Below are positions 6,996 through 14,047 of a stretch of 14,108 nucleotides of DNA, piece after piece. Below the pieces are notes generated by a model. It searched no databases. It was given only the letters and a program-made list of their open reading frames with translations, and was not told the origin of the DNA. The number at the start of each line of letters is the position of its first letter. The stretch's first letter is position 1. Source of the stretch: Rhodocyclaceae bacterium UBA2346 (GTDB lineage: Bacteria > Pseudomonadota > Gammaproteobacteria > Burkholderiales > Rhodocyclaceae); NCBI GenBank assembly GCA_002344625.1, contig DDUE01000073.1:1-14108 (forward strand). Direction: 5' to 3'. The position numbers and the translations under genes are program-made.

Positions 6996-9110
6996 TCACT
7001 GGTCGGAGCTCGAAAGCCGTAGACGGATTCGAATCTCGGCGCCCCCGTTGTCGCGGTTGAGCAGACGGACGTCTCCGCCGTGTTCATCGATGATTTTCTT
7101 GACGATCGCAAGACCCAGTCCCGTACCACGGCTCTTGGTCGTGAAGTAGGGTTCGAAGGCGCGCGCCAAGAGTTCCGGCGGGAAGCCCGGCCCGTTGTCG
7201 CGAATCGTCAAGGTGGCCCGATCACCGTCATGCCGGGTTTCAATCTGTATCTCGCCCTGCTCGGTGTCGGACAAGGCATCTTCGGCATTCTGCAGCAGAT
7301 TATGGATGATCTGCCTGATCTGTGCCGCATCACCCAGCACCGGGGGCACATCGCCGCCGAGATCCACGCGGATGCGAACCCTGGAGCCTTCGTACAAATG
7401 CAAGACCTCGGGAATGAGGTCATTGAGCGAAAGCCGCCCGAGCGAGGGATTGGGCAGTTTCGCATAGTCGCGAAACGCATTCACCAGGTTTTTCATCGCT
7501 TCGACCTGATTCACGATCGTGCGGGTCGAGCGCTCGAGCACCTCGCGCCCGTCGACATCCAGCCGGTCGGAAAGCTTGTACGCCAGACGCTCGGCCGAAA
7601 GCTGGATCGGGGTGAGCGGATTCTTGATCTCGTGTGCCAGCCGCCGCGCCACTTCCGCCCATGCGGCGGTACGCTGGGCGATCAGCAGCCGCGAGATATC
7701 GTCGAACACCACGACCATGCCGCCACCGGTCGCGATCGGCAGGCGGGCACCGTGGATCAGCAGCGTCTGCGGGGCACTGTCGTGGCGGGCGACCTCGAGC
7801 TGTTCGTGCCAATCGCCCTCATGTTCGCCGAACCCCTTCAACAAGGCATCGCGAAACTGCGCATGGTTTGGCCATTCGCTCAGCGAAAAATCCTCGAACC
7901 CCTCGAGTTCGTCGCGCAGGATATCGGTCGCGCCACGGTTCGCGGCGCGCAGATAACCCTCGGTATCGAACGCAAGCACCCCGGTCGACAGGTGGGCCAG
8001 CACGCTTTCGAGGTAGGCGCGATTTGCTTCGACTTCGCTGCGGCTCTCTTCGGCCTGACCGCGGGCATCGAGCAGTTGCCGGATCATCTGGTTGAACGAC
8101 AGGATCAACACCCCGAGCTCATCGCGGGCGGGCAGCGCCTGACGGGGGCTCAGATCACCCTGCGCGACCGCCTGTGTTCCTTCGGCCAGGATCAGCAAGG
8201 GCGCCGCCAGGCGCCGGGCCAGCACGAAGGCGAAGGCCATCGCAGCCAAGAGTGCCAGCAGCAAGGTGAGCGTGAGCGTGAGCGAATAGATTCTGCTGAG
8301 CCCCTTGCGCCCCAGCACCAGCTGCTGGTATTCCCGATGCGCCTCCTGAACCGCGTCGACGTGCCGGGCGAAGGTCTCGGGCACCGGCTGGGTCAGCTGC
8401 AGATAGGCAGGCTCCGACAGCGATGCGCGCGAAGTGACCGGCACCACCACCCGGATCAGCAAACCATCGCCCGGACGGCTGTCGACGATCCGGAACAGCT
8501 GTGCCTGACGCGCCTGACGCATCTGGGCCTGGGTCGGCAACTCCGGCAGAAGGGTGCTCGCACCGTCGGTGACGGTGGCGAGAATCTGGCCATTCGCCGC
8601 GATCAGGGTTGCGCTGGCGACGCCCGCCTGATCACGCATCCGGTTGAGATGGGTGGACGAAACGACGGCGAGCTCGCCGAGCTCGAACGCGAGTTCGTGC
8701 GCCTTGTCGCTCACCTGCGAAACCAGATAGTCGAGCGCATTCTGACCCAGTGCGACCCCGCCTTCGAGGGCCCGGTCCACCCGCACATCGAACCACGAGT
8801 CGATGCTGCGCACGACGAACTGCAGCGAAACCGCGTACACGATCACACCGGGCACCAGGGCCATCAACCCGAACATCAACATCAGGCGAAACTTGAGCCG
8901 CGAGCCGAAGACATGGGCACGGTAGTCGCGCCACAGCCGCCGCAACTGAATCCCCACCAGCGCGGCCAGACCAACCGCCACCGCGCCGTTGAGTGCAAGC
9001 AAGAACGGATAGGCCCCCGCGAACAGATCGGTGTTGGCACTCGCGGAGGTCAGCAGGAACAGCGAGATCGCTGCGATCGCGGCAAGAATGACCAGCGCGA
9101 TCCGCTTCAT
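6996..9110 (-). CDS. ntrY: NtrY-like membrane sensor histidine kinase
   Basis: NtrY autophosphorylates on histidine and passes the phosphate to NtrX. NtrYX systems are linked to nitrogen and redox or respiratory control. The 704-residue protein has hydrophobic segments at about 4-24, 34-55 and 75-97, then a long extracytoplasmic region, then a further membrane helix at about 274-298. A HAMP linker (about 300-350) and a PAS-like domain (about 362-470) follow. The dimerisation and phosphoacceptor motif is RRLAHEIKNPLTPI with H493. The ATPase domain has the N box around N604-N608, the G1 box DNGPGF (638-643), the F box FEPYFTTK (652-659) and the G2 box GTGLGL (662-667). All kinase motifs are present, in contrast to the decayed partner NtrX. 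Its ATG overlaps the stop of the DUF4390 gene (ATGA, 4 nt), and ntrX follows after 9 nt. Confidence 0.93.
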   Translation of the reverse strand: MKRIALVILAAIAAISLFLLTSASANTDLFAGAYPFLLALNGAVAVGLAALVGIQLRRLWRDYRAHVFGSRLKFRLMLMFGLMALVPGVIVYAVSLQFVVRSIDSWFDVRVDRALEGGVALGQNALDYLVSQVSDKAHELAFELGELAVVSSTHLNRMRDQAGVASATLIAANGQILATVTDGASTLLPELPTQAQMRQARQAQLFRIVDSRPGDGLLIRVVVPVTSRASLSEPAYLQLTQPVPETFARHVDAVQEAHREYQQLVLGRKGLSRIYSLTLTLTLLLALLAAMAFAFVLARRLAAPLLILAEGTQAVAQGDLSPRQALPARDELGVLILSFNQMIRQLLDARGQAEESRSEVEANRAYLESVLAHLSTGVLAFDTEGYLRAANRGATDILRDELEGFEDFSLSEWPNHAQFRDALLKGFGEHEGDWHEQLEVARHDSAPQTLLIHGARLPIATGGGMVVVFDDISRLLIAQRTAAWAEVARRLAHEIKNPLTPIQLSAERLAYKLSDRLDVDGREVLERSTRTIVNQVEAMKNLVNAFRDYAKLPNPSLGRLSLNDLIPEVLHLYEGSRVRIRVDLGGDVPPVLGDAAQIRQIIHNLLQNAEDALSDTEQGEIQIETRHDGDRATLTIRDNGPGFPPELLARAFEPYFTTKSRGTGLGLAIVKKIIDEHGGDVRLLNRDNGGAEIRIRLRLSSSDQ

Positions 9111-9667
9111 CGAATCGCCCCGGCCAGGAAGGTCCAGGTCATCCAGTCGGTGGCGAGATTCCAGTCCCTGCTGCCGATTGCGGTCACCTGGAACGGCTTG
9201 GGCAACATGGCCGTATCGTGGCGAAAGCGCAAAGCTGCGTTGTACGACACACCGGCCTGCAGCGCATCCGGACTCGCCACTTTCCAGTTGCGGATTCGCG
9301 ACATGGTTCGGATCGCCTCATCGATCGTATCGAAGCTGCGATGCAGCGTGCCGATGCTCAGGCGGTAGCTGCGGGTGATGGTGTGATAGACCAGGCGGTA
9401 CTCGATCGTGCGCTCGACCACGTCGCGGTTCAACCAGTACCAGCGTGGCTGTTCGATCTGGAATTCCGCGATGAAATGCAGGGGCACACCGCGATTGACC
9501 ACTTCGATCAAGCGCGCGTTGAGCTTCAGGTCGATGTCCGCATTGACGACGTAACCCTCCTCGGTGAGCACGATTTCGGCGTACTGGATCTCGGATTCCG
9601 CAACGGCCATCGTGTTCAGCGCGAAGCAGAACATCAGCGTCAGGAACAGGCGGAACGACCTAATCAT
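9107..9667 (-). CDS. Exported DUF4390-family protein
   Basis: This is a 186-residue protein of unknown function that I place in the DUF4390 family, from its position between rsmB and ntrYX in betaproteobacteria and its general sequence. Residues 1-23 form a typical signal peptide: positive start (MIRSFR), hydrophobic core, and an AVA site before E24. The mature protein is therefore probably periplasmic. The mature part has alternating polar and hydrophobic strands (YAEIVLTEEGYVVNADIDLKL) and a WYWLNR segment, consistent with a beta-rich fold. The frame extends upstream to 9766 inside rsmB, but the signal peptide fixes the ATG at 9667. That start overlaps the rsmB stop by 8 nt, and the gene's own stop overlaps the ntrY start by 4 nt. 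The tight coupling suggests a role connected with NtrY sensing in the periplasm, which is only an inference. Confidence 0.82.
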   Translation of the reverse strand: MIRSFRLFLTLMFCFALNTMAVAESEIQYAEIVLTEEGYVVNADIDLKLNARLIEVVNRGVPLHFIAEFQIEQPRWYWLNRDVVERTIEYRLVYHTITRSYRLSIGTLHRSFDTIDEAIRTMSRIRNWKVASPDALQAGVSYNAALRFRHDTAMLPKPFQVTAIGSRDWNLATDWMTWTFLAGAIR

Positions 9668-10985
9668 GCTTCTGTACGAGCGCGTAGAAAAAACCGTCAT
9701 TCTCGCTGCTCGGCAACACGTAAGCCCCCGGCCCATCGTCCAGAGGCAAACGCCGGGCGTCAGCATGACGTCCGCAGAAGCGCTCGATCTGCCGCGTGTT
9801 TTCTTCGTCGAACACCGAGCAGGTCACGTAGAGCATTTTTCCCCCGGGTTTCAGGGTTGGCCACAGCGCATCGAGAATCCTGCGTTGCTGAGCCGCAAAG
9901 CGCGCGATGTCTTCGGGCCGGCGCAGCCACTTGATATCGGGATGGCGACGCACGGCACCCGAGGCCGAGCACGGCACGTCGGCAAGAATCCGGTCGAAGG
10001 GCGTGCCGTCCCACCAGGATTCGACCGCGGCCGCGTCGGCGTTGAGCAGCTGTTTAGCAACGAGACCCAGGCGTTCGAGATTGGCACGAATCCGCCCGAT
10101 GCGGTTCGGATCGAGTTCGAGCGCGCAGAGTGCGACATCCGCACGTTCGAGCATATGTGCCGTCTTCCCGCCAGGCGCCGCGCATGCGTCCAACACCCGC
10201 TGTCCGTCGTCGAGATCGAGGCTGGGCGCTGCCCACTGCGCCCCCGCGTCCTGCACCGACAACCAGCCTTCGGCAAATCCGGGCAAGCTCGATACCGGCT
10301 GCGGCTGGCGTAGCAGAAGCGCCCCGTTGGGCTGGACGCGGTATTCGATATGCGCGGCAGCCAAGGCCTCGAGCGTGCGCGTTCGGTCGTGGCAACGGTT
10401 GAGTCGCAGGCTCATCGGCGGCCGCTGATTGCCGGCATCCAGTATTTGCTCCCAGGCGTCTGGATGGTCGGCACGCACCCGCTCGACCCACCAGTGGGGG
10501 TGTGCATATCGCGCTGCCGGGTCGCGTGCGATTGCTTGATCGAACTCTTCACGCCTGCGCACGGCGTTGCGCAACACTCCATTCACCACGCCTCGCAAAC
10601 CGGGTGCCAGACTCGCGCAAGCGCTCACCGCCTGGTCAACAATCGTATGCGCATGCTCGGGACGAGTTCGCAGGCGGTGGAGCGCCACCAACAAGATCGC
10701 GTGAAGTTCGGTCGGCAGGGGTTTGTGCAACAGCTTGTTCAGCACCAGATCGCCACGGCCGTAGTCGCGCAGACAACCGGCACTCATATCTCGCACCGCA
10801 CCCCGGACTTGATCCGGCCAAGCCAAGAGGCGGGCCTGCTCTTCGAAGGCATCGGCAAGACTATTCCCTTCCACCACCTTGGCCACCAATTGGGCCGATT
10901 GCAGAAGGGCGTATGCAAGGCTTGTTACCTCAAGCTTGGGGCGTACGCCCGACGTCCGCTTTGGTTCAAGTTGAGGCACGTACAT
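9660..10985 (-). CDS. rsmB: 16S rRNA (cytosine(967)-C(5))-methyltransferase
   Basis: RsmB (Sun, Fmu) uses S-adenosylmethionine to methylate C967 of 16S rRNA in the small ribosomal subunit. The 441-residue protein has an N-terminal NusB-like RNA-binding domain (about 22-150, including TIVDQAV and VVNGVLRN). The Rossmann methyltransferase domain carries the cofactor motif DACAAPGGK (266-274), DVPCSASG (336-343) with the conserved C339, and VTCSVF with the catalytic C389. Length agrees with E. coli RsmB (429). The ATG at 10985 has only a weak ribosome-binding site, and about 20 residues precede the first strongly conserved block (SLAYALLQ), so a later start is possible. It heads the operon with DUF4390, ntrY and ntrX. 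In related genomes, as I recall, fmt and def lie just upstream. Here a transporter gene and element DNA lie upstream instead. Confidence 0.95.
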   Translation of the reverse strand: MYVPQLEPKRTSGVRPKLEVTSLAYALLQSAQLVAKVVEGNSLADAFEEQARLLAWPDQVRGAVRDMSAGCLRDYGRGDLVLNKLLHKPLPTELHAILLVALHRLRTRPEHAHTIVDQAVSACASLAPGLRGVVNGVLRNAVRRREEFDQAIARDPAARYAHPHWWVERVRADHPDAWEQILDAGNQRPPMSLRLNRCHDRTRTLEALAAAHIEYRVQPNGALLLRQPQPVSSLPGFAEGWLSVQDAGAQWAAPSLDLDDGQRVLDACAAPGGKTAHMLERADVALCALELDPNRIGRIRANLERLGLVAKQLLNADAAAVESWWDGTPFDRILADVPCSASGAVRRHPDIKWLRRPEDIARFAAQQRRILDALWPTLKPGGKMLYVTCSVFDEENTRQIERFCGRHADARRLPLDDGPGAYVLPSSENDGFFYALVQKHD

Positions 10986-11043
10986 TCATCCACTTGTATA
11001 TTTGAATGTGATCGCGGGAATACCACGATTCCGGAATGAACAC

Positions 11044-11049
11044 ATTGTA
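11044..11049 (-). promoter_or_regulatory. Candidate -10 box of the rsmB-DUF4390-ntrYX operon
   Basis: On the minus strand TACAAT (11049-11044) is a good -10 match about 60 nt upstream of the rsmB ATG. The -35 hexamer at 17 nt spacing (GGAGTT) is poor, so the promoter would be weak or activator-dependent. A perfect 10-bp palindrome ATTCCGGAAT (11028-11037) lies at the expected transcription start and could be an operator. By eye only. Confidence 0.3.
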
Positions 11050-11148
11050 GCGCCTCACCTCTTAAGAACTCCGTTGAAACGTCGTCGTGCGTGTCCGTTT
11101 CAACACCAGCCTGCTTGGGCAATGGTCGCGGATTCGAGGCTTTCGGTT

Positions 11149-11164
11149 TGTTTCACGTGAAACA
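11149..11164. other. parS centromere site (perfect 16-mer)
   Basis: TGTTTCACGTGAAACA is a perfect palindrome and matches the bacterial chromosomal parS consensus bound by ParB (TGTTNCACGTGNAACA). It lies between the rsmB promoter region and the end of the transporter gene. parS sites cluster near the replication origin and nucleate ParB spreading for chromosome segregation. A chance occurrence of the full 16-mer is very unlikely. Confidence 0.9.
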
Positions 11165-11195
11165 AGACTTCGTCGCTGCGATCGTCATCGCCCTT

Positions 11196-11972
11196 TCACC
11201 CTGCCCGAATCAAATCGTAGGCCATCTTCAACACCAGAGCGCTGACAACAAACAGGAACATCTTCCTTACGAATCCGGCCCCATGCCGAATCGCCATTCT
11301 CGAACCGAGAATGGCGCCACTCAGATTGGCAACAGCCATCATCGCGCCGAGCAACCACATCATTTCAACGTTAATCGCAAAGTAGCTGATAGCCGCCAGA
11401 TTGGTAGCCACGTTCAGTATCTTCGCCGTGACCGACGCCTTGAGAAAATCCATTTGCAGAAAGCGCACGAACAAAAAGATGAAGAAACTGCCCGTGCCCG
11501 GCCCGAAGAAACCGTCGTAAAAACCGATACCACCGCCTATCGTAACTACCTTGAAGATATCGCTGCTGGTCTGTCGCGACTCGATTCCAATCGTTCCAAA
11601 ATCTTTCTTAATGAACGTATAAATCGCCACCAGAATCAACAGGGCTAGTATGAATGGCCGTATCAGATCCGGTGGCAGATACGTCACCACCTTAGCCCCG
11701 TACCAAGACCCCACCAGTGCCGCGAACGCACCAGGCAAAGCGAGCCGCCACGGCACGCGGACCCGGCGTGCATACTGTATCGCCGCGCTGCTGGTACCGA
11801 CGATACTTGCCAGCTTGTTGGTGCCGAACAGCGTGGCTGGCGCAGTTGCAGGAAATGCGGCCAACAAAGCAGGCGTTTGAATCAGCCCACCGCCGCCAAC
11901 CACCGCATCGACATAACCCGCCCCGAACGCTGCAAGCGCAAGGAAAACGTAGACAAGTTCGACATCATTCAT
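11196..11972 (-). CDS. TauE/SafE (TSUP) family membrane transporter, YfcA-like
   Basis: This is a 258-residue inner-membrane protein of the TSUP family, whose known members export small organic anions such as sulphite, sulphoacetate or sulpholactate. The substrate cannot be read from the sequence. The two family repeats are both visible: GAGYVDAVVGGGGLIQTPALL followed by GTNKL in the N-terminal half, and GFYDGFFGPGTGSFF in the second half. Most of the chain forms about eight hydrophobic segments. This pattern most resembles E. coli YfcA. The coding sequence is visibly AT-richer than rsmB and the Trk genes, which suggests a different history. Start choice: ATG at 11972, or GTG at 11975, which lies closer to an AAGGG ribosome-binding site. 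The gene is flanked on both sides by parS sites and transcribed toward rsmB, 210 nt away. Confidence 0.9.
   Translation of the reverse strand: MNDVELVYVFLALAAFGAGYVDAVVGGGGLIQTPALLAAFPATAPATLFGTNKLASIVGTSSAAIQYARRVRVPWRLALPGAFAALVGSWYGAKVVTYLPPDLIRPFILALLILVAIYTFIKKDFGTIGIESRQTSSDIFKVVTIGGGIGFYDGFFGPGTGSFFIFLFVRFLQMDFLKASVTAKILNVATNLAAISYFAINVEMMWLLGAMMAVANLSGAILGSRMAIRHGAGFVRKMFLFVVSALVLKMAYDLIRAG
11292..11316. repeat. 11-bp perfect inverted repeat inside the TSUP gene
   Basis: CGCCATTCTCG and its exact complement CGAGAATGGCG are separated by AAC. The hairpin lies inside the coding region, over codons for ILGSRMAIR near the C-terminus. It may simply reflect codon choice, but an 11-bp stem with a 3-nt loop is stable and could affect mRNA folding. 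Confidence 0.6.
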
Positions 11973-12019
11973 CACGAATCAATAGCCCTTTCAGCCAGCC
12001 CTGCCGCTCATCAACAAAC

Positions 12020-12035
12020 TGTTTCACGTGGAACA
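12020..12035. other. parS centromere site (one change from perfect palindrome)
   Basis: TGTTTCACGTGGAACA keeps the CACGTG core and both flanking arms of parS and fits TGTTNCACGTGNAACA. It differs from the site at 11149 at a single base. It lies just upstream of the transporter start, so the two sites bracket that gene with 871 bp between their first bases. Confidence 0.85.
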
Positions 12036-12297
12036 CAGCATCTGATCATCACACAGCAGATCGCCGAAGCAAACCGCTCAGCATTGCTTCCCTCATACAT
12101 CAAAATCGTGACATGAACAGTTCGGCAAGCGGTAACACCGAGGTCCGCATGACCCACGCGTACTTACCTAGCCATTTGGTCTCACCAACAATTAGTGCCA
12201 TCTCAAGATTCGCCGGAAGACAACGGCGAACAGCTATCCCGGAACTCCACCTCACTTCCCGATACAGAAGGATTTTTTAAGGCCTATCCTGTTGATT

Positions 12298-12312
12298 ATA
12301 AATAATATTTAT
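12298..12312. repeat. 15-bp AT-only palindrome
   Basis: ATAAATA and TATTTAT flank a single A. The site is in the most AT-rich patch of the right half of the window and coincides with the apparent change from chromosomal to element sequence. It could be a promoter-region operator, an easily melted site or an element boundary. The sequence alone does not decide. Confidence 0.5.
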
Positions 12313-12317
12313 TGATG

Positions 12318-12397
12318 TTCTTGGCGTGCTTGGACCTATTCTTGGACCCAAAGCCGATGTGTGTCTCTTGATGGACGTACATGGCTCTTCTTGGACG
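12318..12397. repeat. Short direct repeats TTCTTGG / CTTGGAC upstream of the STY4528 gene
   Basis: TTCTTGG occurs at 12318, 12339 and 12388. CTTGGAC occurs at 12329, 12341 and 12390, and the first two of these continue as CTTGGACC 12 bp apart. The 21-bp interval between the first two TTCTTGG copies is two helical turns. This is iteron-like but short and irregular, about 250 bp upstream of a replication-protein gene. Confidence 0.35.
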
Positions 12398-12643
12398 ATC
12401 CATGTTCTGCCTACGCTGATGAAGTGCGCTGGCCGACGCCTCTTGTCTTGCCATCAACGCCCACTAACTGCTGCTGGACCATTTTCCTACCTTCTGTCGC
12501 AGAACGCCAAGGATGCTTTGATCTGTTCCAGCTCAAACAATACGGGTAGCGCGCAGTTCGGATTGTTTGCGGCGGCAGCGGTAATGCTGGGGTGAGATGG
12601 CGGCTCCTTTGGCCATGTGGCTGATACCGACAGGAGCCTTGCC

Positions 12644-13828
12644 ATGTCACATCAACCTTCAGATATCATCACCCCGAAAGCCTTGTTGCTGGATGAGCGG
12701 CTGACGCCGCTGGAGCGCAATGCCTGGCTGACGTTCCGTGCGCTGGCTAGCAGCGACGGCACCGTGGTCCTCAGCTACGACGCGCTACGCAAATACCTGC
12801 CCAGCGCACCGGGCAGCAAGCAGGCGGCCCTTGAAACAGTGTCCAGGGCTGTACTTTGCCTGCGGCTGTCCACCTGGATTGCCCTGGTCGAATACCGTCG
12901 CAACCCCATGACCGGCTTCTCCATGGCCAGCCGTTATGCCGTGCGCAATCAACCGCTGACTTTCGTCGACGCATGTCTGGAAGACGACGATTACCTGCCG
13001 TTGCTCGAACGGGCACTCAGCCATAGCAGTGCGACGATTCGCCAGTTGGCTCGGTCCATCCTCGACGAGGCTATGCGTCAGCCTGATGCTTTGGAGAGGT
13101 TGCCTGCTGCAGCGAGGGAATGCATCGAACAGTTGCGGGGCAATGACGATGACCATGATCCAGGTGGCCCAAGTGGGTCAACGCCACCCGACGATCGCAG
13201 TCCCATCACGAACAGGCCCGTCGAAGCTAGGCAGGACATTCCGAAGTCCGCACCCGCATCCACTGCAACAGTACGTACTGTAGAAAAAGAAGTATTAAAA
13301 GAAGTACATACGTACCTGCCACAGTCCGAAGTGCAAGTGTCCGGGACAGCTTTGCCGATCCGCTTCCGGCAACTGCCGCAGGATCAACAGCAAATCCTTA
13401 TGGCGCGTCTCAGGGGCCTGGCGTTGGAGCAACGCCAGGCCGTGCTGGCGGAATGGGACGCGCGCTGCGCCTCGGGTGCTGTGCATAACGCCATTGCCTA
13501 CCTGTACGGGCTGATCAAGAAGGCGGTGAACGGGATGTTCAAGCTGTGGGCCGCGCGCAAACCTGCTCCGCATCAAACGCCTGCAACAGCAGCCAGTGGA
13601 TTGCAGGTCTCGCCGCCTGCAGCCTCTGCATTGTCTGATGTCCCAGCCGTCAAACCGGCCTCTCGCGACGTGGTGGAGCAGTCCTTGGCGCAGATTCGGC
13701 AAATCCTGCAGCCGTCCGCAAAATCGGTTGGACAGATCATTGAGAGCATGGCGGGCAGTGGCGTGCTGCCTACTCGGATCAAAGGGGCGCACGTTGCAGG
13801 AATGCCTGGGTCGCTTGGTGCAACGTAA
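12644..13828 (+). CDS. STY4528-family element replication protein
   Basis: This 394-residue protein resembles the STY4528 family, found in integrative conjugative elements and pathogenicity islands of the SPI-7/clc type and annotated as a putative replication protein. The N-terminal 115 residues (TPKALLLDERLTPLERNAWL, then SKQAALETVSRAV and TGFSMASRYAVR) look like a winged-helix DNA-binding domain. A low-complexity linker (about 170-230) follows, containing TVRTVEKEVLKEVHTYLP. The conserved C-terminal block WDARCASGAVHNAIAYLYGLIKKA (about 275-300) comes next. The ATG at 12644 has an AGGAG ribosome-binding site 7 nt upstream. An in-frame ATG at 12617 lacks one. It is on the opposite strand to all core genes. 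The usual partners (ParA, DnaB-like helicase, ssb, topB, integrase) are not in the window, so this is either an element edge or a relic. Biochemical function is unproven. Confidence 0.8.
   Translation: MSHQPSDIITPKALLLDERLTPLERNAWLTFRALASSDGTVVLSYDALRKYLPSAPGSKQAALETVSRAVLCLRLSTWIALVEYRRNPMTGFSMASRYAVRNQPLTFVDACLEDDDYLPLLERALSHSSATIRQLARSILDEAMRQPDALERLPAAARECIEQLRGNDDDHDPGGPSGSTPPDDRSPITNRPVEARQDIPKSAPASTATVRTVEKEVLKEVHTYLPQSEVQVSGTALPIRFRQLPQDQQQILMARLRGLALEQRQAVLAEWDARCASGAVHNAIAYLYGLIKKAVNGMFKLWAARKPAPHQTPATAASGLQVSPPAASALSDVPAVKPASRDVVEQSLAQIRQILQPSAKSVGQIIESMAGSGVLPTRIKGAHVAGMPGSLGAT
13268..13281. repeat. 14-bp perfect palindrome inside the STY4528-like gene
   Basis: ACAGTACGTACTGT is followed by an A-rich stretch and a related imperfect palindrome, GTACATACGTAC (13304-13315). 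Both lie in the codons of the variable linker between the two conserved domains. The position inside a putative replication gene is what one would expect of a binding site for the protein itself, but that is speculation. Confidence 0.55.
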
Positions 13829-13900
13829 GGTATGACATTACACTTGATGTTCGGCTAGACCGCGCTGTCGTTGGTCTCTATCACGTGGAGGTACCACGCC

Positions 13901-14047
13901 ATGTCCATGCACAATCCACCGCATCCCGGCGAGTCCCTGCGCGAGGATGTGTTGCCCGCTATTGGCCTGAGCATCACCGCCCTGGCCGAGCACCTGGGTT
14001 ACTCCCGTGGCCAACTCTCCACTGTGCTAGGGTGTGTTCACAATTGA
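13901..14047 (+). pseudogene. higA: HigA-family antitoxin, truncated by insertion sequence
   Basis: The reading frame begins MSMHNPPHPGESLREDVL, the signature start of HigA-type antitoxins. It then enters a helix-turn-helix (LSITALAEHLGYSRGQLSTVL). Intact members run to about 100 residues and continue with a NG-GIS motif after this point. Here the frame leaves the family after L43 (CTA at 14027-14029), reads four or five codons of insertion-sequence DNA and stops at 14045-14047. The ribosome-binding site GGAGG (13887-13891) and the start are intact. Only 72 nt separate it from the STY4528-like gene, and no HigB toxin is upstream, where it would normally sit. With half the DNA-binding domain gone it is unlikely to work. 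The 3' remainder may lie beyond the insertion sequence, outside the window. Confidence 0.75.
14027..14030. other. Probable insertion-sequence target site CTAG
   Basis: CTAG sits exactly where the HigA homology ends and the insertion-sequence end begins. It fits the YTAR target preferred by part of the IS5 family, which duplicates 4 bp. The second copy would be beyond the right edge. Confidence 0.4.

Larger units (their letters stand above)
11976..12643. other. Intergenic region between the transporter and STY4528 genes; junction of core and element DNA
   Basis: No gene is convincing in these 668 bases. The left part holds a second parS site (12020-12035) and an inverted repeat TTCGCCG/CGGCGAA around 8 nt (12209-12230) with no T-run. 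A 15-bp AT palindrome, ATAAATA-A-TATTTAT, lies at 12298-12312. From 12318 onward short repeats appear (TTCTTGG at 12318, 12339 and 12388; CTTGGAC at 12329, 12341 and 12390). A 62-codon open frame from a GTG at 12361 to 12549 has no recognisable homology and is left uncalled; it could be the tail of a lost element gene. The base composition changes around 12,300, so the junction between core chromosome and element probably lies there. Confidence 0.45.

Noticed and set aside
7080..9368. 762-codon open frame on the plus strand
   Set aside because: It is antisense to the well-supported ntrY and gives an arginine-, glutamine- and histidine-rich product with no domain; a normal shadow in high-GC DNA.
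9668..9766. 33-codon upstream extension of the DUF4390 gene
   Set aside because: The signal peptide begins at the ATG at 9667. The extension lies inside rsmB and would bury the signal peptide.
12326..12595. 89-codon plus-strand frame upstream of the STY4528-like gene
   Set aside because: No ribosome-binding site, no recognisable motif, and composition unlike the neighbouring real gene.
13880..13892. CACGTG core resembling parS
   Set aside because: The arms do not match parS; it overlaps the ribosome-binding site of higA.
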